From Paenibacillus cellulosilyticus (GTDB lineage Bacteria > Bacillota > Bacilli > Paenibacillales > Paenibacillaceae): a DNA stretch of 64,000 bases. The stretch is from contig NZ_QGTQ01000014.1 in NCBI RefSeq assembly GCF_003182255.1, positions 1 through 64,000 on the forward strand. Reading direction: 5' to 3'. Positions 52,558 to 61,328 of the stretch are shown piece by piece. Within the stretch, counting starts at the first letter, position 1; each line of letters starts with the position of its first letter. A program made the position numbers and the translations under genes. Below the pieces are notes generated by a model, which had not been told where the DNA came from, searched no databases, and worked only from the letters and a program-made list of their open reading frames with translations.

Positions 52558-53982
52558 ATGTCGGCTGGCAAGGCATATCTCGATCGATTGAATGACGGCC
52601 GTCGGGTATGGCTGGACGGAGGTATCGTCCCCGATATCCGCAGCGATCCGGCGTTCCGGGGCACAGTCCGGTCTGTAGCGGCCATACTCGATTTACAGGA
52701 TAATGCGGCGACCGAATCGCAAGTCACCTTCGTGACTGATACCGGAGCTAAGGCTAATATTGCCTATCTCATTCCAGAGTCGAAGGACGATTTGTTCAGA
52801 CGGAGCCGCGGGCTCCAAATCTGGTCGGACGCGACGTTTGGCGTCATGAGCCGGGTTGGCGGCTTCTACCGCACGCAGTTGACGTGCTGGTATATCGCAC
52901 GGAATCTCATCCGCGGGGAGCAGCCGTATTTTCCGCAAAAAATGGCTGATTACTACGCGTTCGTTCGAGATAACGATCTGCTGTTGACCGCAGCTGGTCA
53001 TGACCCCCAGATCGATCGGACGAAGCTGGCTCATGAGCTCGGCGATTTGTATACGGCATTGAGAATCGTCCGTGAGACGGCAGATGGCATCATCGTCAGA
53101 GGGGCCAAAATGATCGCGACCGGTGCTCCTTATATGGATGAAATCATCGTGTCGCCTCATAGCAAGAAAACGAACGACGAGCAGCGGTATGCGGTCATGT
53201 TCGCGGTTCCGGTCAGCTATCCAGGCGTGCATCTGATCTGCCGCGAATCATTCGCTTCCAATCGGAAGGAGGATCACCCGCTCAGCTCGCGCTTCGACGA
53301 GATGGACGCCGTTCTCGTCTTCGACGACGCACTCATTCCGTGGGAGAGAGTGTTTATTAAGGATGATCCGGAAGCGATCTGGAGCATTCGCTCGGATCGG
53401 CTGGGGAAAGCGCTCAGTCTTCACGAGAATATCGTTCGACTGACGAGTAAACTCGAATTTACAGCTGCGGTTGGAACCGAATTGGCTGAGTCGATTGGCA
53501 TCCGCAAATTCGCACATGTTCAGGAAAAGCTTGCGGAGCTGTATTTCCAATTGGAGTCCATACGAGCGCTGCTGGTATCTGCTGAGCATCGGGCGACTCT
53601 TCATCCGTTAGGCGTGTGGGAGCCTATGCTTGAGCCAATCGTTACTGCGAAGAACTTAGGCAACCGCTACTACCCAAGAGCGCTGGAAATATTGCAGCAA
53701 TTGTCTGGCGCAGGCATGCTTCAGGTGCCTTCGACCATCGCTGAATTGAACGGTCCACTCGGCTTGCACTTGCAGAAGGTGTACCGTGGTGCAGACCGGG
53801 ACGCGGAGGAGCGGGTGAAGCTGCTGAAGTTGAGCTGGGAGCTGGTTGGCAGCCGCCTCGGTGCTAGGCATGAGCTCTATGAGCGGTTCTACGCAGGTGA
53901 TCCGGTGAGGACTTATGCCGGGCAGTACGTCGAGTACGACAAGCAGCATCTGCTCGAGAAGGCGGGTCGAAGAACGGGATGA
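52558..53982 (+). CDS. HpaB family FADH2-dependent monooxygenase
   Basis: 474 residues, 4-hydroxyphenylacetate 3-monooxygenase (large component) family. N-terminus MSAGKAYLDRLNDGRRVWLDG and DPAFRGTVRSVAAILDLQ, a central VRETADGIIVRGAKMIATGAPYMDE flavin-domain segment, and a C-terminal NLGNRYYPRALEILQQLSGAGMLQ. These enzymes hydroxylate using FADH2 delivered by a separate reductase. No HpaC-type reductase is in the operon; the flavoprotein/ferredoxin pair may fill that need. GGAGGAGGAG precedes the ATG. Its stop overlaps the CopCD start by 4 bases. The substrate is probably what the linked importer carries. Confidence 0.85.
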   Translation: MSAGKAYLDRLNDGRRVWLDGGIVPDIRSDPAFRGTVRSVAAILDLQDNAATESQVTFVTDTGAKANIAYLIPESKDDLFRRSRGLQIWSDATFGVMSRVGGFYRTQLTCWYIARNLIRGEQPYFPQKMADYYAFVRDNDLLLTAAGHDPQIDRTKLAHELGDLYTALRIVRETADGIIVRGAKMIATGAPYMDEIIVSPHSKKTNDEQRYAVMFAVPVSYPGVHLICRESFASNRKEDHPLSSRFDEMDAVLVFDDALIPWERVFIKDDPEAIWSIRSDRLGKALSLHENIVRLTSKLEFTAAVGTELAESIGIRKFAHVQEKLAELYFQLESIRALLVSAEHRATLHPLGVWEPMLEPIVTAKNLGNRYYPRALEILQQLSGAGMLQVPSTIAELNGPLGLHLQKVYRGADRDAEERVKLLKLSWELVGSRLGARHELYERFYAGDPVRTYAGQYVEYDKQHLLEKAGRRTG

Positions 53983-55652
53983 GCGAACCGCTCCGCTGGA
54001 GGCCGCCTCGACTCGTTGTCATCCTCGCGATCATATCGGCGATCTGGTTGGTGCTCCCTAGCGGCATCGGATCGGCCCATTCATCGTTGACGGACGCGGC
54101 TCCAGCGCCGGACAGCCGCCTCGAAGCAGCTCCCTCGGCCATCGTGCTGCAATTCAACGAGCGACTAGAGAACAAAGGCTTCGCTATTCAAGTGTACGAC
54201 CGCAAAGGGCAGCCTGTCACGGGTGACGAAGCTGCTCTCGATCCTGACCGTCGGGCGATGCGATTATTGCTGCCATCGCTTTCGGACGGAAGCTATACGG
54301 TCGCCTATCATCTATTGTCGGCGGACGGACATCCGGTTCGTGCCTCTTACGTATTCACGGTCGGAAGGACGACAGAAGCGAACACGGAGTATGTATCGGC
54401 ATCGCGTTTGCACGACGAACATGAGCTTGGCAAAAATGTTCCTTACTGGATCGCGCGTGGTTTATATTACGTCGGGCTGCTCGTTGCAACGGGGTGGGTG
54501 GGCTTACGCGCGTACGCTCCGGGAATCAGCGACCTGAACAGACGGCGTTACGACACGTTCCGCATGCTGCTGGTTGGGTATCATCTGCTCGCACTGCTGG
54601 TGCTCGCATGGCAGGACTACGGCAAGCTGCGTGTCGGCTTTGATTCATCCGAAAGGTTGGACCTTCTGTTTGGCACCTCAATTGGGTTGTCGTACGCAAT
54701 AGCAATCCCTGTTGCGCTGTTAGGCTTCTGGTTAACTGGAAGATGGCGGATCGTAGACGCCGGTTGGATATTGCTCGTATTCGCGGCTAAAGGCTTCAAC
54801 GGGCATGCTGTCGGTTATGCTGCTGCACAGCTTACATACATACTTGATGTGCTGCATTTGACTGCAGCAAGCCTATGGACAGGTGCATTGCTCGGCTTTG
54901 CAATCGTCGGCGTCAAGCGACTGACTGAAAGTGACGGCTCAGACGCTGCGCTGTTATCGCGTGCAGCATTCATCGCGATTGCAATATTGGCCGTCAGCGG
55001 TCTCGTGACCGCTGCATTGTATACGGACGGCTTCGACCGTTTGCTCGACTCGCAATGGGGCAGGCTGATGCTGGTCAAGACAGGCGCAGTCGTTCTCGTC
55101 ATCATGACGGGCGCTTGTATCCGGCGATCACTTCGAAGTGGCAAATTGCGCCGCGGGTCGACTTGGCTGTTGATTGACGGCAGCTTGTTCTTCGTCATAG
55201 TCGGCATTACCGCCGTGTTTACCTACTTGAATCCTTTGGCGGCGACAGGTCCAGTGTTCTGGCATGAGAAGGTAGAGGGCGTACATCTTGCAGCGATCAT
55301 TACGCCGAACAAAGCCGGGGTGTCGAACCAGTTCCATGTATCGATCGGTGGATGGAAGAGTGCATCGGGTAAGACAGCTGCGAAAGCTTCGGCACAAGAG
55401 AATGAGGCGCCAAGGAAAGTAACGCTGCGGCTTCAATCGATCAATCAGCCGGAAATTCCACCGATTGACGTGCCGCTAGCGATCATGCAGACGGACGGCA
55501 ATAAGCTGAGTCTGTACGACTACAATTACGAGGCGGAAGGAAACTACTTGTCGCTGCCGGGCAAGTGGAAGTTGGAGGTGCGGGTGCAGGATGAGAAGCT
55601 CGACGAAATTGTTACGGACACAACCTTTTATAGTAAGAACGAAGCAGAATAG
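53979..55652 (+). CDS. CopC-CopD copper uptake fusion (YcnJ-like)
   Basis: 557 residues. A signal peptide ends at SA, leaving His34 (AHSSLTDAAPAP) as the amino-terminal copper ligand of a CopC domain (about 34-128, with LSADGHPVRASYVF as the second His site). A CopD domain with about eight membrane helices follows (from WIARGLYYVGLLVATGWVG). The C-terminal about 120 residues are an extracellular YtkA-like beta domain. The three-part layout matches B. subtilis YcnJ, a copper importer. It is translationally coupled (ATGA) to the HpaB gene, so it belongs to this operon and not to a separate copper locus. Confidence 0.87.
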   Translation: MSEPLRWRPPRLVVILAIISAIWLVLPSGIGSAHSSLTDAAPAPDSRLEAAPSAIVLQFNERLENKGFAIQVYDRKGQPVTGDEAALDPDRRAMRLLLPSLSDGSYTVAYHLLSADGHPVRASYVFTVGRTTEANTEYVSASRLHDEHELGKNVPYWIARGLYYVGLLVATGWVGLRAYAPGISDLNRRRYDTFRMLLVGYHLLALLVLAWQDYGKLRVGFDSSERLDLLFGTSIGLSYAIAIPVALLGFWLTGRWRIVDAGWILLVFAAKGFNGHAVGYAAAQLTYILDVLHLTAASLWTGALLGFAIVGVKRLTESDGSDAALLSRAAFIAIAILAVSGLVTAALYTDGFDRLLDSQWGRLMLVKTGAVVLVIMTGACIRRSLRSGKLRRGSTWLLIDGSLFFVIVGITAVFTYLNPLAATGPVFWHEKVEGVHLAAIITPNKAGVSNQFHVSIGGWKSASGKTAAKASAQENEAPRKVTLRLQSINQPEIPPIDVPLAIMQTDGNKLSLYDYNYEAEGNYLSLPGKWKLEVRVQDEKLDEIVTDTTFYSKNEAE

Positions 55653-55668
55653 CAGAAGGAACATTTTG

Positions 55669-56337
55669 GTGAAGTGGACGGTCGGAGCGGTTGTTCTGTT
55701 CGCGCTCATACTGGCATTGGCCGGAACGGCATCTGCGCATGTAACGGTGTCGCCCAACGAAACGACGCAGGGCGCTTACGAGGTGTTCACGGTCCGCGTG
55801 CCGACAGAGCTGGAATCGGAGACGACGAAGGTCGAGCTGTTATTCCCTGACGGCGTGGCGATCAGCCGCGTCCAGCCGCTGTCGGGCTGGAGCTATGTAT
55901 ATGGCAACGACTCTAATGGAGCCAAAACGTCCATCGTCTGGACGGCAGAAGGCGCGGGACTCAAGGATGGCGAGTTTGCTGAATTCAAGCTGCAAGGCAA
56001 GGTAGGAGACGACGCGCAGGAGCTTGTGTGGAAAGCGGTACAGACCTACGCGAACGGCACGGTCGTGGAATGGGCTGGCGGAGCCGAGGCGGAGACGCCG
56101 GCTTCCGTTACGAAGGTGCTTCCTGGAACGGGGGAAGCTGACCATCACGGCGCGGCCGTTGCTCAGCAAGAACATGAGGAACACGTCTCAGTAGAAAGCG
56201 GCGGCGGGAGCAATGACATCAATGATAGCCTGCTAAGGTCGTCTGCCTTTTACATATCGTTGGCCGCACTCCTTATTGGTGTAATCGCATTGCTGCTGAC
56301 GCAGCGCTCGCGTGGGAGCAAACATACGGCTTCGTGA
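55669..56337 (+). CDS. YcnI-like copper-binding membrane protein (DUF1775)
   Basis: About 222 residues from GTG 55669 (AAGGA 7 bases upstream; TTG 55666 is equally possible). The signal sequence ends TASA, exposing His as the first mature residue in AHVTVSPNETTQGAY, the copper-ligating N-terminus of YcnI. The DUF1775 beta domain runs to about residue 150. Then come a His/Glu-rich stretch (ADHHGAAVAQQEHEEH) and a C-terminal membrane helix (SAFYISLAALLIGVIALLL). Partner of the CopCD protein 16 bases upstream. Confidence 0.87.
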   Translation: MKWTVGAVVLFALILALAGTASAHVTVSPNETTQGAYEVFTVRVPTELESETTKVELLFPDGVAISRVQPLSGWSYVYGNDSNGAKTSIVWTAEGAGLKDGEFAEFKLQGKVGDDAQELVWKAVQTYANGTVVEWAGGAEAETPASVTKVLPGTGEADHHGAAVAQQEHEEHVSVESGGGSNDINDSLLRSSAFYISLAALLIGVIALLLTQRSRGSKHTAS

Positions 56338-56373
56338 TGTAGACCAATTGTCTAATAGAAGGAGAGAACGCAA

Positions 56374-57411
56374 ATGTTGAATAAGGTTTGGAGAAGGAAT
56401 AGAAATTGGACGAAGCTTGCCGCGATTCTTACGATTGCGGTCGCCTTATCTTCCTGCGGCAATTCCACGAACAAAGAAGAAGCGGCGAATACGGGAGCTG
56501 CAGGGGCGGGAGGAGAGAAGGAAATCGTCGAATTCAAATATCCTGACAACCCCGGCTTTGACCTTGTCTATTTGGCCGATGAGCTTGGTTACTTCGACGG
56601 TACGAGCACAAGGCCGAAATACGTCGGTAAGGTTGCTGCACCGCAAGTCATTCCGCTCGTCGGAACAGGGGACATTGATTTCGGCGCTCGGATGGTGCCG
56701 CTCGTCATATCGGCAATTGCCAGCGGCGCGGACATTAAAGTTGTATCCGCGGGGGGCAAGACGCTGCAGGAAGCGCCGCATATGAAATATTTTGTGCGCA
56801 ACGACGGTTCGATCAAGACGCCGAAGGATCTGGAAGGAAAGACGATCGGATTCAATAGCTTCGGCGCTTGCGCCGAGTTCGTCTCCAAGAAGTGGTTCAA
56901 GGAGCAGGGCGTTGACATCAGCAAGATCAACTTCCTCGTCGTTCCAGACGACAAGCAGGAGCAAACGTTGGAGCAGGGCGGCATCGACCTTGCCATTATC
57001 CACGCGCCATACTCAGGCAAGGCAGAATACAACGAGAAGCTGGTCAAATTATGGAGCGACTACGACTTGGACGGCGGTCTTGGCGGAATGGCGCCATACA
57101 GCGTAAACGGCAAGTTCGCACGGAACCATCCGGAAGCGGTAAGAGATTTCGTATCGGCCATCGCGAAGACGGCGAACTGGGTGAACGCCAATCCGGAGGA
57201 AGCGAAGAAAATTATCGCGAAGCGAATCGGGATAGACGTGAAGTACGTGGATCGGTACGCCTACGTGGACGATCTGGTCGTGACGGAAGAGCCGATTCAG
57301 TACTACATCGATATCTTAGAAGAATACGACAAGATTCCGAAAGGCAAAGTGTCCGTCAAGGACGTCTATACGAACGAATTTAACGAGTTTGCAACCAAAG
57401 CTTCGTTGTAG
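56374..57411 (+). CDS. NitT/TauT family ABC substrate-binding lipoprotein (SsuA-like)
   Basis: 345 residues. Lipoprotein signal with lipobox LSSC, then an Asn/Ala/Gly-rich tether. The NMT1/SsuA-type binding domain has AAPQVIPLVGTGDIDFGARM, KTPKDLEGKTIGFNSFGACAEFV and GIDLAIIHAPYSGKAEY. The family binds sulfonates, taurine, nitrate, or thiamine precursors. GAAGGAGAG precedes the ATG. The permease follows after 26 bases. Confidence 0.88.
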   Translation: MLNKVWRRNRNWTKLAAILTIAVALSSCGNSTNKEEAANTGAAGAGGEKEIVEFKYPDNPGFDLVYLADELGYFDGTSTRPKYVGKVAAPQVIPLVGTGDIDFGARMVPLVISAIASGADIKVVSAGGKTLQEAPHMKYFVRNDGSIKTPKDLEGKTIGFNSFGACAEFVSKKWFKEQGVDISKINFLVVPDDKQEQTLEQGGIDLAIIHAPYSGKAEYNEKLVKLWSDYDLDGGLGGMAPYSVNGKFARNHPEAVRDFVSAIAKTANWVNANPEEAKKIIAKRIGIDVKYVDRYAYVDDLVVTEEPIQYYIDILEEYDKIPKGKVSVKDVYTNEFNEFATKASL

Positions 57412-57437
57412 GCTCCCGGGGAGAGGAGAGGGACTTC

Positions 57438-58220
57438 ATGAGCGGCAAAGCCAAACGGTTAAATAAAATTGTCGATCGCAGCCTGGCGATCGTCTCGTTC
57501 TTCGTGATCTGGGAGCTGCTGCCTCGACTGGACATCGTTAACTCCGCATACTTAAGCCCGCCGTCGGATGTCGTCGTTGCGATCGGTAAGCTCATCCAGA
57601 ACGGCGAGCTGTGGAAGCATGTGACGGCAAGCTTGCGCCGTTCCTTGTCCGGCCTCTTGCTAGCCATCGCAGCAGGGACAATTACGGGGCTGTTGCTTGG
57701 CTGGTTCAAGCGGTTCGAGAGAATTCTCGATCCGCTGCTCCAGCTAGCGAGACAAGTGTCGGCATTTGCCTTGTTCCCCGTGTTTATCTTGTTTCTCGGC
57801 ATTGGCGAATCATCCAAGACAGCGATTATATTCTGGGCATCGTTCTGGCCGATTCTGTTGAACACGGTTAGTGGAACGAAGCAAGTTGATAAGCTGCTGA
57901 TCGATTCCGCCAAGTCGATGGGTGGATCACAGTTATTTCTATTCTTCCGCGTCATTCTGCCTGCGGCTGCGCCGAGTATCTTCACGGGCATTCGGCTGGG
58001 AGGAGCGTACTGCATTACGGCGTTAGTTGCCGCCGAGATGATCGGTTCGTCGGCAGGTCTCGGGTTTTATATTTTGAATTCGCAGGAGGTCTTCCAAATA
58101 CCCGATATGTACGCGGGCATTATTCTGCTCGCTGTTCTCGGCCTGCTGCTTAACTACCTGTTGGCGGTCATTGAGTCGCGGTTTACACGTTGGCGGAAAG
58201 GACTTGCCAACAATGGTTAA
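57438..58220 (+). CDS. ABC transporter permease, SsuC/TauC type
   Basis: 260 residues with about six membrane helices. The EAA loop is KLLIDSAKSMGGSQLFLFFRVILPAAAPSIFTGIRLG (core SAKSMGGSQLFLFFRVILP), and AEMIGSSAGLGFYILNSQE is the family's C-terminal signature. GGGGAGAGGAGAG precedes the ATG. It should pair with the SsuB-type ATPase encoded upstream. Confidence 0.9.
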   Translation: MSGKAKRLNKIVDRSLAIVSFFVIWELLPRLDIVNSAYLSPPSDVVVAIGKLIQNGELWKHVTASLRRSLSGLLLAIAAGTITGLLLGWFKRFERILDPLLQLARQVSAFALFPVFILFLGIGESSKTAIIFWASFWPILLNTVSGTKQVDKLLIDSAKSMGGSQLFLFFRVILPAAAPSIFTGIRLGGAYCITALVAAEMIGSSAGLGFYILNSQEVFQIPDMYAGIILLAVLGLLLNYLLAVIESRFTRWRKGLANNG

Positions 58221-58238
58221 CGGTAAGTCTGATGATCG

Positions 58239-59231
58239 ATGAGAAGGTCGCAGCTATGGTTGCAGCTAGGTCTCGCGCTCTTGTCGATCGCGCTGCTTCT
58301 GTCCGGCTGCGGAGAGCAGGATGCCGAAGTCGATAAGTTAGTTAGACAGCCTATCGACAACGGTAAGCTGAAGCTCGGTTACAGCGGCAGCAGTGCCTTG
58401 ATCGGCTTGCAGGATCGTGGCGATCTGGAAGCAAAGCTAGCGAAGCAGTCGTCATCGGTTGCTGTTGAGTGGCAGCAGTTCGATGACGACGCTTCGTTGT
58501 TTCGAGCCATCGAGGAAGGCCGCGTCGACATTGGCGCCATCGGGGATGCTGTTCCCGCACTACTGCGCCGGGAGGACGCCTCGCTCGTTTATTTGGCAGC
58601 CGAACCGGCCAATCCAGCCGCTTATGCGATCGTTGTCCCGCTGGATTCCGATATCTACACAATGGCCGATTTGAAAGGAAAGAAGGTCGCATACGCGCCT
58701 TCCTCCAACGAGCATTTGCTGCTGCTGCAGGCGCTTGATGCAGCGAATTTGTCGCAGCATGACATCAAGGCAGTTGAGCTTGCGCCTGCCGATACGCTGC
58801 ATGCCATGGAACAGAGGGAGGCAGATGCTTGGGCAATAAGCGAGCCGGAGCTTAGCCATGTTGAACCGCTCGGCATACGGATTATCGCAGATAGCTCACA
58901 GTCTGTGGCTCAGCGAGACATTTACGTAACGACACCTGAAAGCTTGCAGGGGAGGGAGGCGTTGTTCAAGCTTGCGATTGATTCGATCAGCGAATACGAT
59001 GATTGGATCGGCGCACAAGTCCACGACGCGGCCGAGCTGTTCGCAGGCTTGACCAGCATCGAGCATGCCGGCTGGTTAGGTTCGTTCGATCGCAAAGCGT
59101 ACGGCACCGCCCCTTTTCTCACAAGCATTGTGCAGGAGGAGCAGCGCATCGCCGATACGGCCCAAGAGCTTGGCGAAAGGAAGAGCCGTGTTGATGTTCA
59201 GTTATTTATTCGCGATTGGATGACGGAATAA
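58239..59231 (+). CDS. Second SsuA-like substrate-binding lipoprotein
   Basis: 330 residues with lipobox LLSGC at about residue 24. The binding domain is of the aliphatic sulfonate (SsuA) type: GKLKLGYSGSSALIGL, EEGRVDIGAIGDAVPALL, YTMADLKGKKVAYAPSSNEHLLLLQAL. It differs greatly from the first binding protein of the operon, so the importer may accept two substrate classes. The ribosome site is weak, and translation may depend on the permease stop 19 bases upstream. Last gene of the operon; a terminator follows. Confidence 0.85.
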   Translation: MRRSQLWLQLGLALLSIALLLSGCGEQDAEVDKLVRQPIDNGKLKLGYSGSSALIGLQDRGDLEAKLAKQSSSVAVEWQQFDDDASLFRAIEEGRVDIGAIGDAVPALLRREDASLVYLAAEPANPAAYAIVVPLDSDIYTMADLKGKKVAYAPSSNEHLLLLQALDAANLSQHDIKAVELAPADTLHAMEQREADAWAISEPELSHVEPLGIRIIADSSQSVAQRDIYVTTPESLQGREALFKLAIDSISEYDDWIGAQVHDAAELFAGLTSIEHAGWLGSFDRKAYGTAPFLTSIVQEEQRIADTAQELGERKSRVDVQLFIRDWMTE

Positions 59232-59243
59232 GAACCCGAACCG

Positions 59244-59290
59244 TGACCCACAAGAAGGACACTTTGACCAAGTGCCCCTCTCGTGGGTCA
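59244..59290 (+). terminator. Terminator of the flavoprotein-HpaB-Ssu operon
   Basis: TGACCCACAAGAAGGACACTT pairs (one or two mismatches) with AAGTGCCCCTCTCGTGGGTCA, shown here as TGACCCAC / GTGGGTCA outer ends, followed by TTTGTG. Confidence 0.7.
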
Positions 59291-59331
59291 TTTGTGTATG
59301 AAATACACGTATTTTTTAATAAAAACTTGTT

Positions 59332-59343
59332 GTACTATAGTAC
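59332..59343. promoter_or_regulatory. Operator-like palindrome before the SDR gene
   Basis: GTACTATAGTAC, a perfect 12-bp palindrome about 50 bases before the SDR start codon and overlapping the likely promoter; suited to a TetR or MarR repressor not encoded nearby. Confidence 0.4.
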
Positions 59344-59390
59344 TAAAGTCTCGCTACCTATCATCCCTACGGAGAGGATAAACAAACAGC

Positions 59391-60167
59391 ATGAAACTAG
59401 CGTCTAACACAGTACTGATCACGGGCGGGAGCTCGGGCATTGGATTTGAATTGGCGAAGCGGCTTATTCAGCTTGGCAATACCGTTATTATTACGGGGCG
59501 CGACCAGTCTCGATTGGAGAAAGCGAAGAAGCAGCTGCCACAGGTACATACGATTCAAAGTGACGTAAGCGACCCAGAAGCAATTATTGCTCTGCACGAT
59601 ACAGTGGTCGGTCAGTTTCCTCAGTTAAATGTCCTGATCAATAATGCAGGCACTATGCGCAAAATCAATCTGCATGATAGCCAAATCGATCTACTCGATA
59701 TCAGCATCGAAACCGAAACAAATCTCAACGGTCCGATCCGCATGGTGAAGCAATTTCTGCCACATCTGAAGAAGCAGGAAGCTGCTGCGATTATGAATGT
59801 CACATCTGGACTTGCGTTTGTTCCGCTGCCGATGTCGCCAATCTACTGTGCTTCTAAAGCGGGTCTGCACTCGTATACGAAGTCATTGCGCGTCCAACTA
59901 AGAAATACGAACGTGAAAGTATTTGAATTGGCGCCTCCATTGACGCAGACGACGTTGCTTGATTCGTTCGATGCGGATGATATGAAAGGCTCCAAGCCGA
60001 TGGATGTCGTCGCAATGGTTGGACAAGCGATCAAGGGTCTGGAACAGGATCGTTATGAGATCCGGCCTGGCCAGAGCAATACGTTGATGATGATGAATCG
60101 AATTGCACCGCAATTTATTCTGAATCAACTTAGTAAATCTACCGACAAGATGCTAAGTGAAAGCTAA
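59391..60167 (+). CDS. SDR family oxidoreductase, DltE-like
   Basis: 258 residues, a classical short-chain dehydrogenase: cofactor motif TGGSSGIGFELAKRL, DVSDPE, NNAGTM, catalytic Ser in NVTSGLAFVPL and the YCASKAG motif (Tyr-x-x-x-Lys). The set of sequence features (ITGRDQSRLEKAKKQLP, IYCASKAGLHSYTKSLR) is that of DltE-type proteins. GGAGAGG precedes the ATG. Monocistronic. Physiological substrate unknown. Confidence 0.88.
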   Translation: MKLASNTVLITGGSSGIGFELAKRLIQLGNTVIITGRDQSRLEKAKKQLPQVHTIQSDVSDPEAIIALHDTVVGQFPQLNVLINNAGTMRKINLHDSQIDLLDISIETETNLNGPIRMVKQFLPHLKKQEAAAIMNVTSGLAFVPLPMSPIYCASKAGLHSYTKSLRVQLRNTNVKVFELAPPLTQTTLLDSFDADDMKGSKPMDVVAMVGQAIKGLEQDRYEIRPGQSNTLMMMNRIAPQFILNQLSKSTDKMLSES

Positions 60168-60168
60168 G

Positions 60169-60214
60169 AAACAACAAGCAAGCCACGTCAAGGGACGTGG
60201 CTTGCTTGTTGTTT
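60169..60214. terminator. Bidirectional terminator between the SDR and siderophore-binding genes
   Basis: A perfect 20-21 bp stem, AACAACAAGCAAGCCACGTC paired across a 3-base loop with its inverse. Confidence 0.85.
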
Positions 60215-60227
60215 CTATCTATTCATT

Positions 60228-61206
60228 TTATTCACCAAGAAAGTGATCGATAAAGAACTGCAGCTGGTATTCCATGCTAAGCGGGTCATTGAAGTAGAAT
60301 GCGGTTGCGTCAGCTTCGAATACGTGATTGTTTTTCGCAGCAGTCGTGTTTTTGTACGTCTCCGTATCTTGGAAGGAGTTGTCTTCTTCTGCATTTTTAC
60401 TGAAGATGACATAGTCGCCGAAGTAATCGCCCATCACTTCCGACGAGAGAGCGAAGTAGCCATCCGTTGCTGTTGCTTCTTCAACCTTCTTCGGCATCTT
60501 CAGGCCAAATGGCTGGTACAGTATTTCCGTTCCGCGGCCGAAGTTATTGCCATACACATAAAAGCTGTTTGTTGAATGTCTCGATAACCGATACGGTTGC
60601 ATCTTCACCGATTTTTGCACGGATTTCTTCGCCGGCTTTCTTCGATCTTGCAGAGAAATCATCAACCCATGCTTGTGCTTCCTTCTCTTTGTTCAACAGC
60701 TTGCCGATCTCGATCTGCTGCGTTAAGTAGTCGACCTTGCCATACGTATACGTAACCGTTGGTGCGATTTGCTTGAACTTGTCGATGTTCTTCATATCGG
60801 ACATGCCGATAATGAGGTCCGGATTCAGCTCCATAATTTTCTCGACGCTGTCTTCCGTTACGACTTCAACATCTTTCAGTTTATCTGCAAAATTCGGGTT
60901 GTCCTTGGACATTTCGTCTACGCCGATCAGCGGTACGCCAAGCTGCATGACGTTGCCCGTTAGGAAGCGGGTAATAACGACAACACGCTGCGGATTAGCT
61001 GGAACTTCAACAGGACCGTTATCAGACTCATAAGTTCTTGTGCCGGATTGCGCAGCCGATGCATCAGATGTCGTATCGGTCGAAGGAACCGCGGAAGTCG
61101 TCGCGGACGTATTGCTTGCGTTATCCGTACTGTTCGTCGCGGACTCTCCACAAGCGCTCAGAAGAAGGATGAACGATAAAATAATTGGAACGAAAAGCTT
61201 TTTCAT
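60228..61206 (-). pseudogene. Iron-siderophore ABC binding lipoprotein, frameshifted
   Basis: The gene starts MKKLFVPIILSFILLLSAC (lipobox LLSAC) and encodes a helical-backbone FhuD/FepB-type binding protein: NPQRVVVITRFLTGNVMQLGVPLIGVDE and ELNPDLIIGMSD. The frame is lost near 60560 after SVIETFNKQL, where a 1-base shift (in a C-T4 context) leads to LCVWQ and a stop. The missing half continues in another frame as FYVYGNNFGRGTEILYQPFGL to FFIDHFLGE. With one base corrected the protein would be about 325 residues, normal length. It may be a true mutation or a sequencing error. A Fur box precedes it. Confidence 0.8.
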
Positions 61207-61244
61207 ATAATGATGCCTCTCCCTTGTGATATGCTCTTTGATTG

Positions 61245-61277
61245 TGAAAATCATTCTCACTCGCAAGGATTATTATA
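61245..61277 (-). promoter_or_regulatory. Fur box and -10 element of the siderophore-binding gene
   Basis: On the minus strand TATAAT (61272-61277) is followed by TGAGAATGATTTTCA (61245-61259). The latter matches the 7-1-7 Fur consensus TGATAATNATTATCA at 12 of 14 specified bases, so iron should repress the gene. Confidence 0.75.
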
Positions 61278-61328
61278 GGCATCCAACTTACGCCAAACCA
61301 TGCCTTTTTGTTTGGAGATGGGCTTGTA

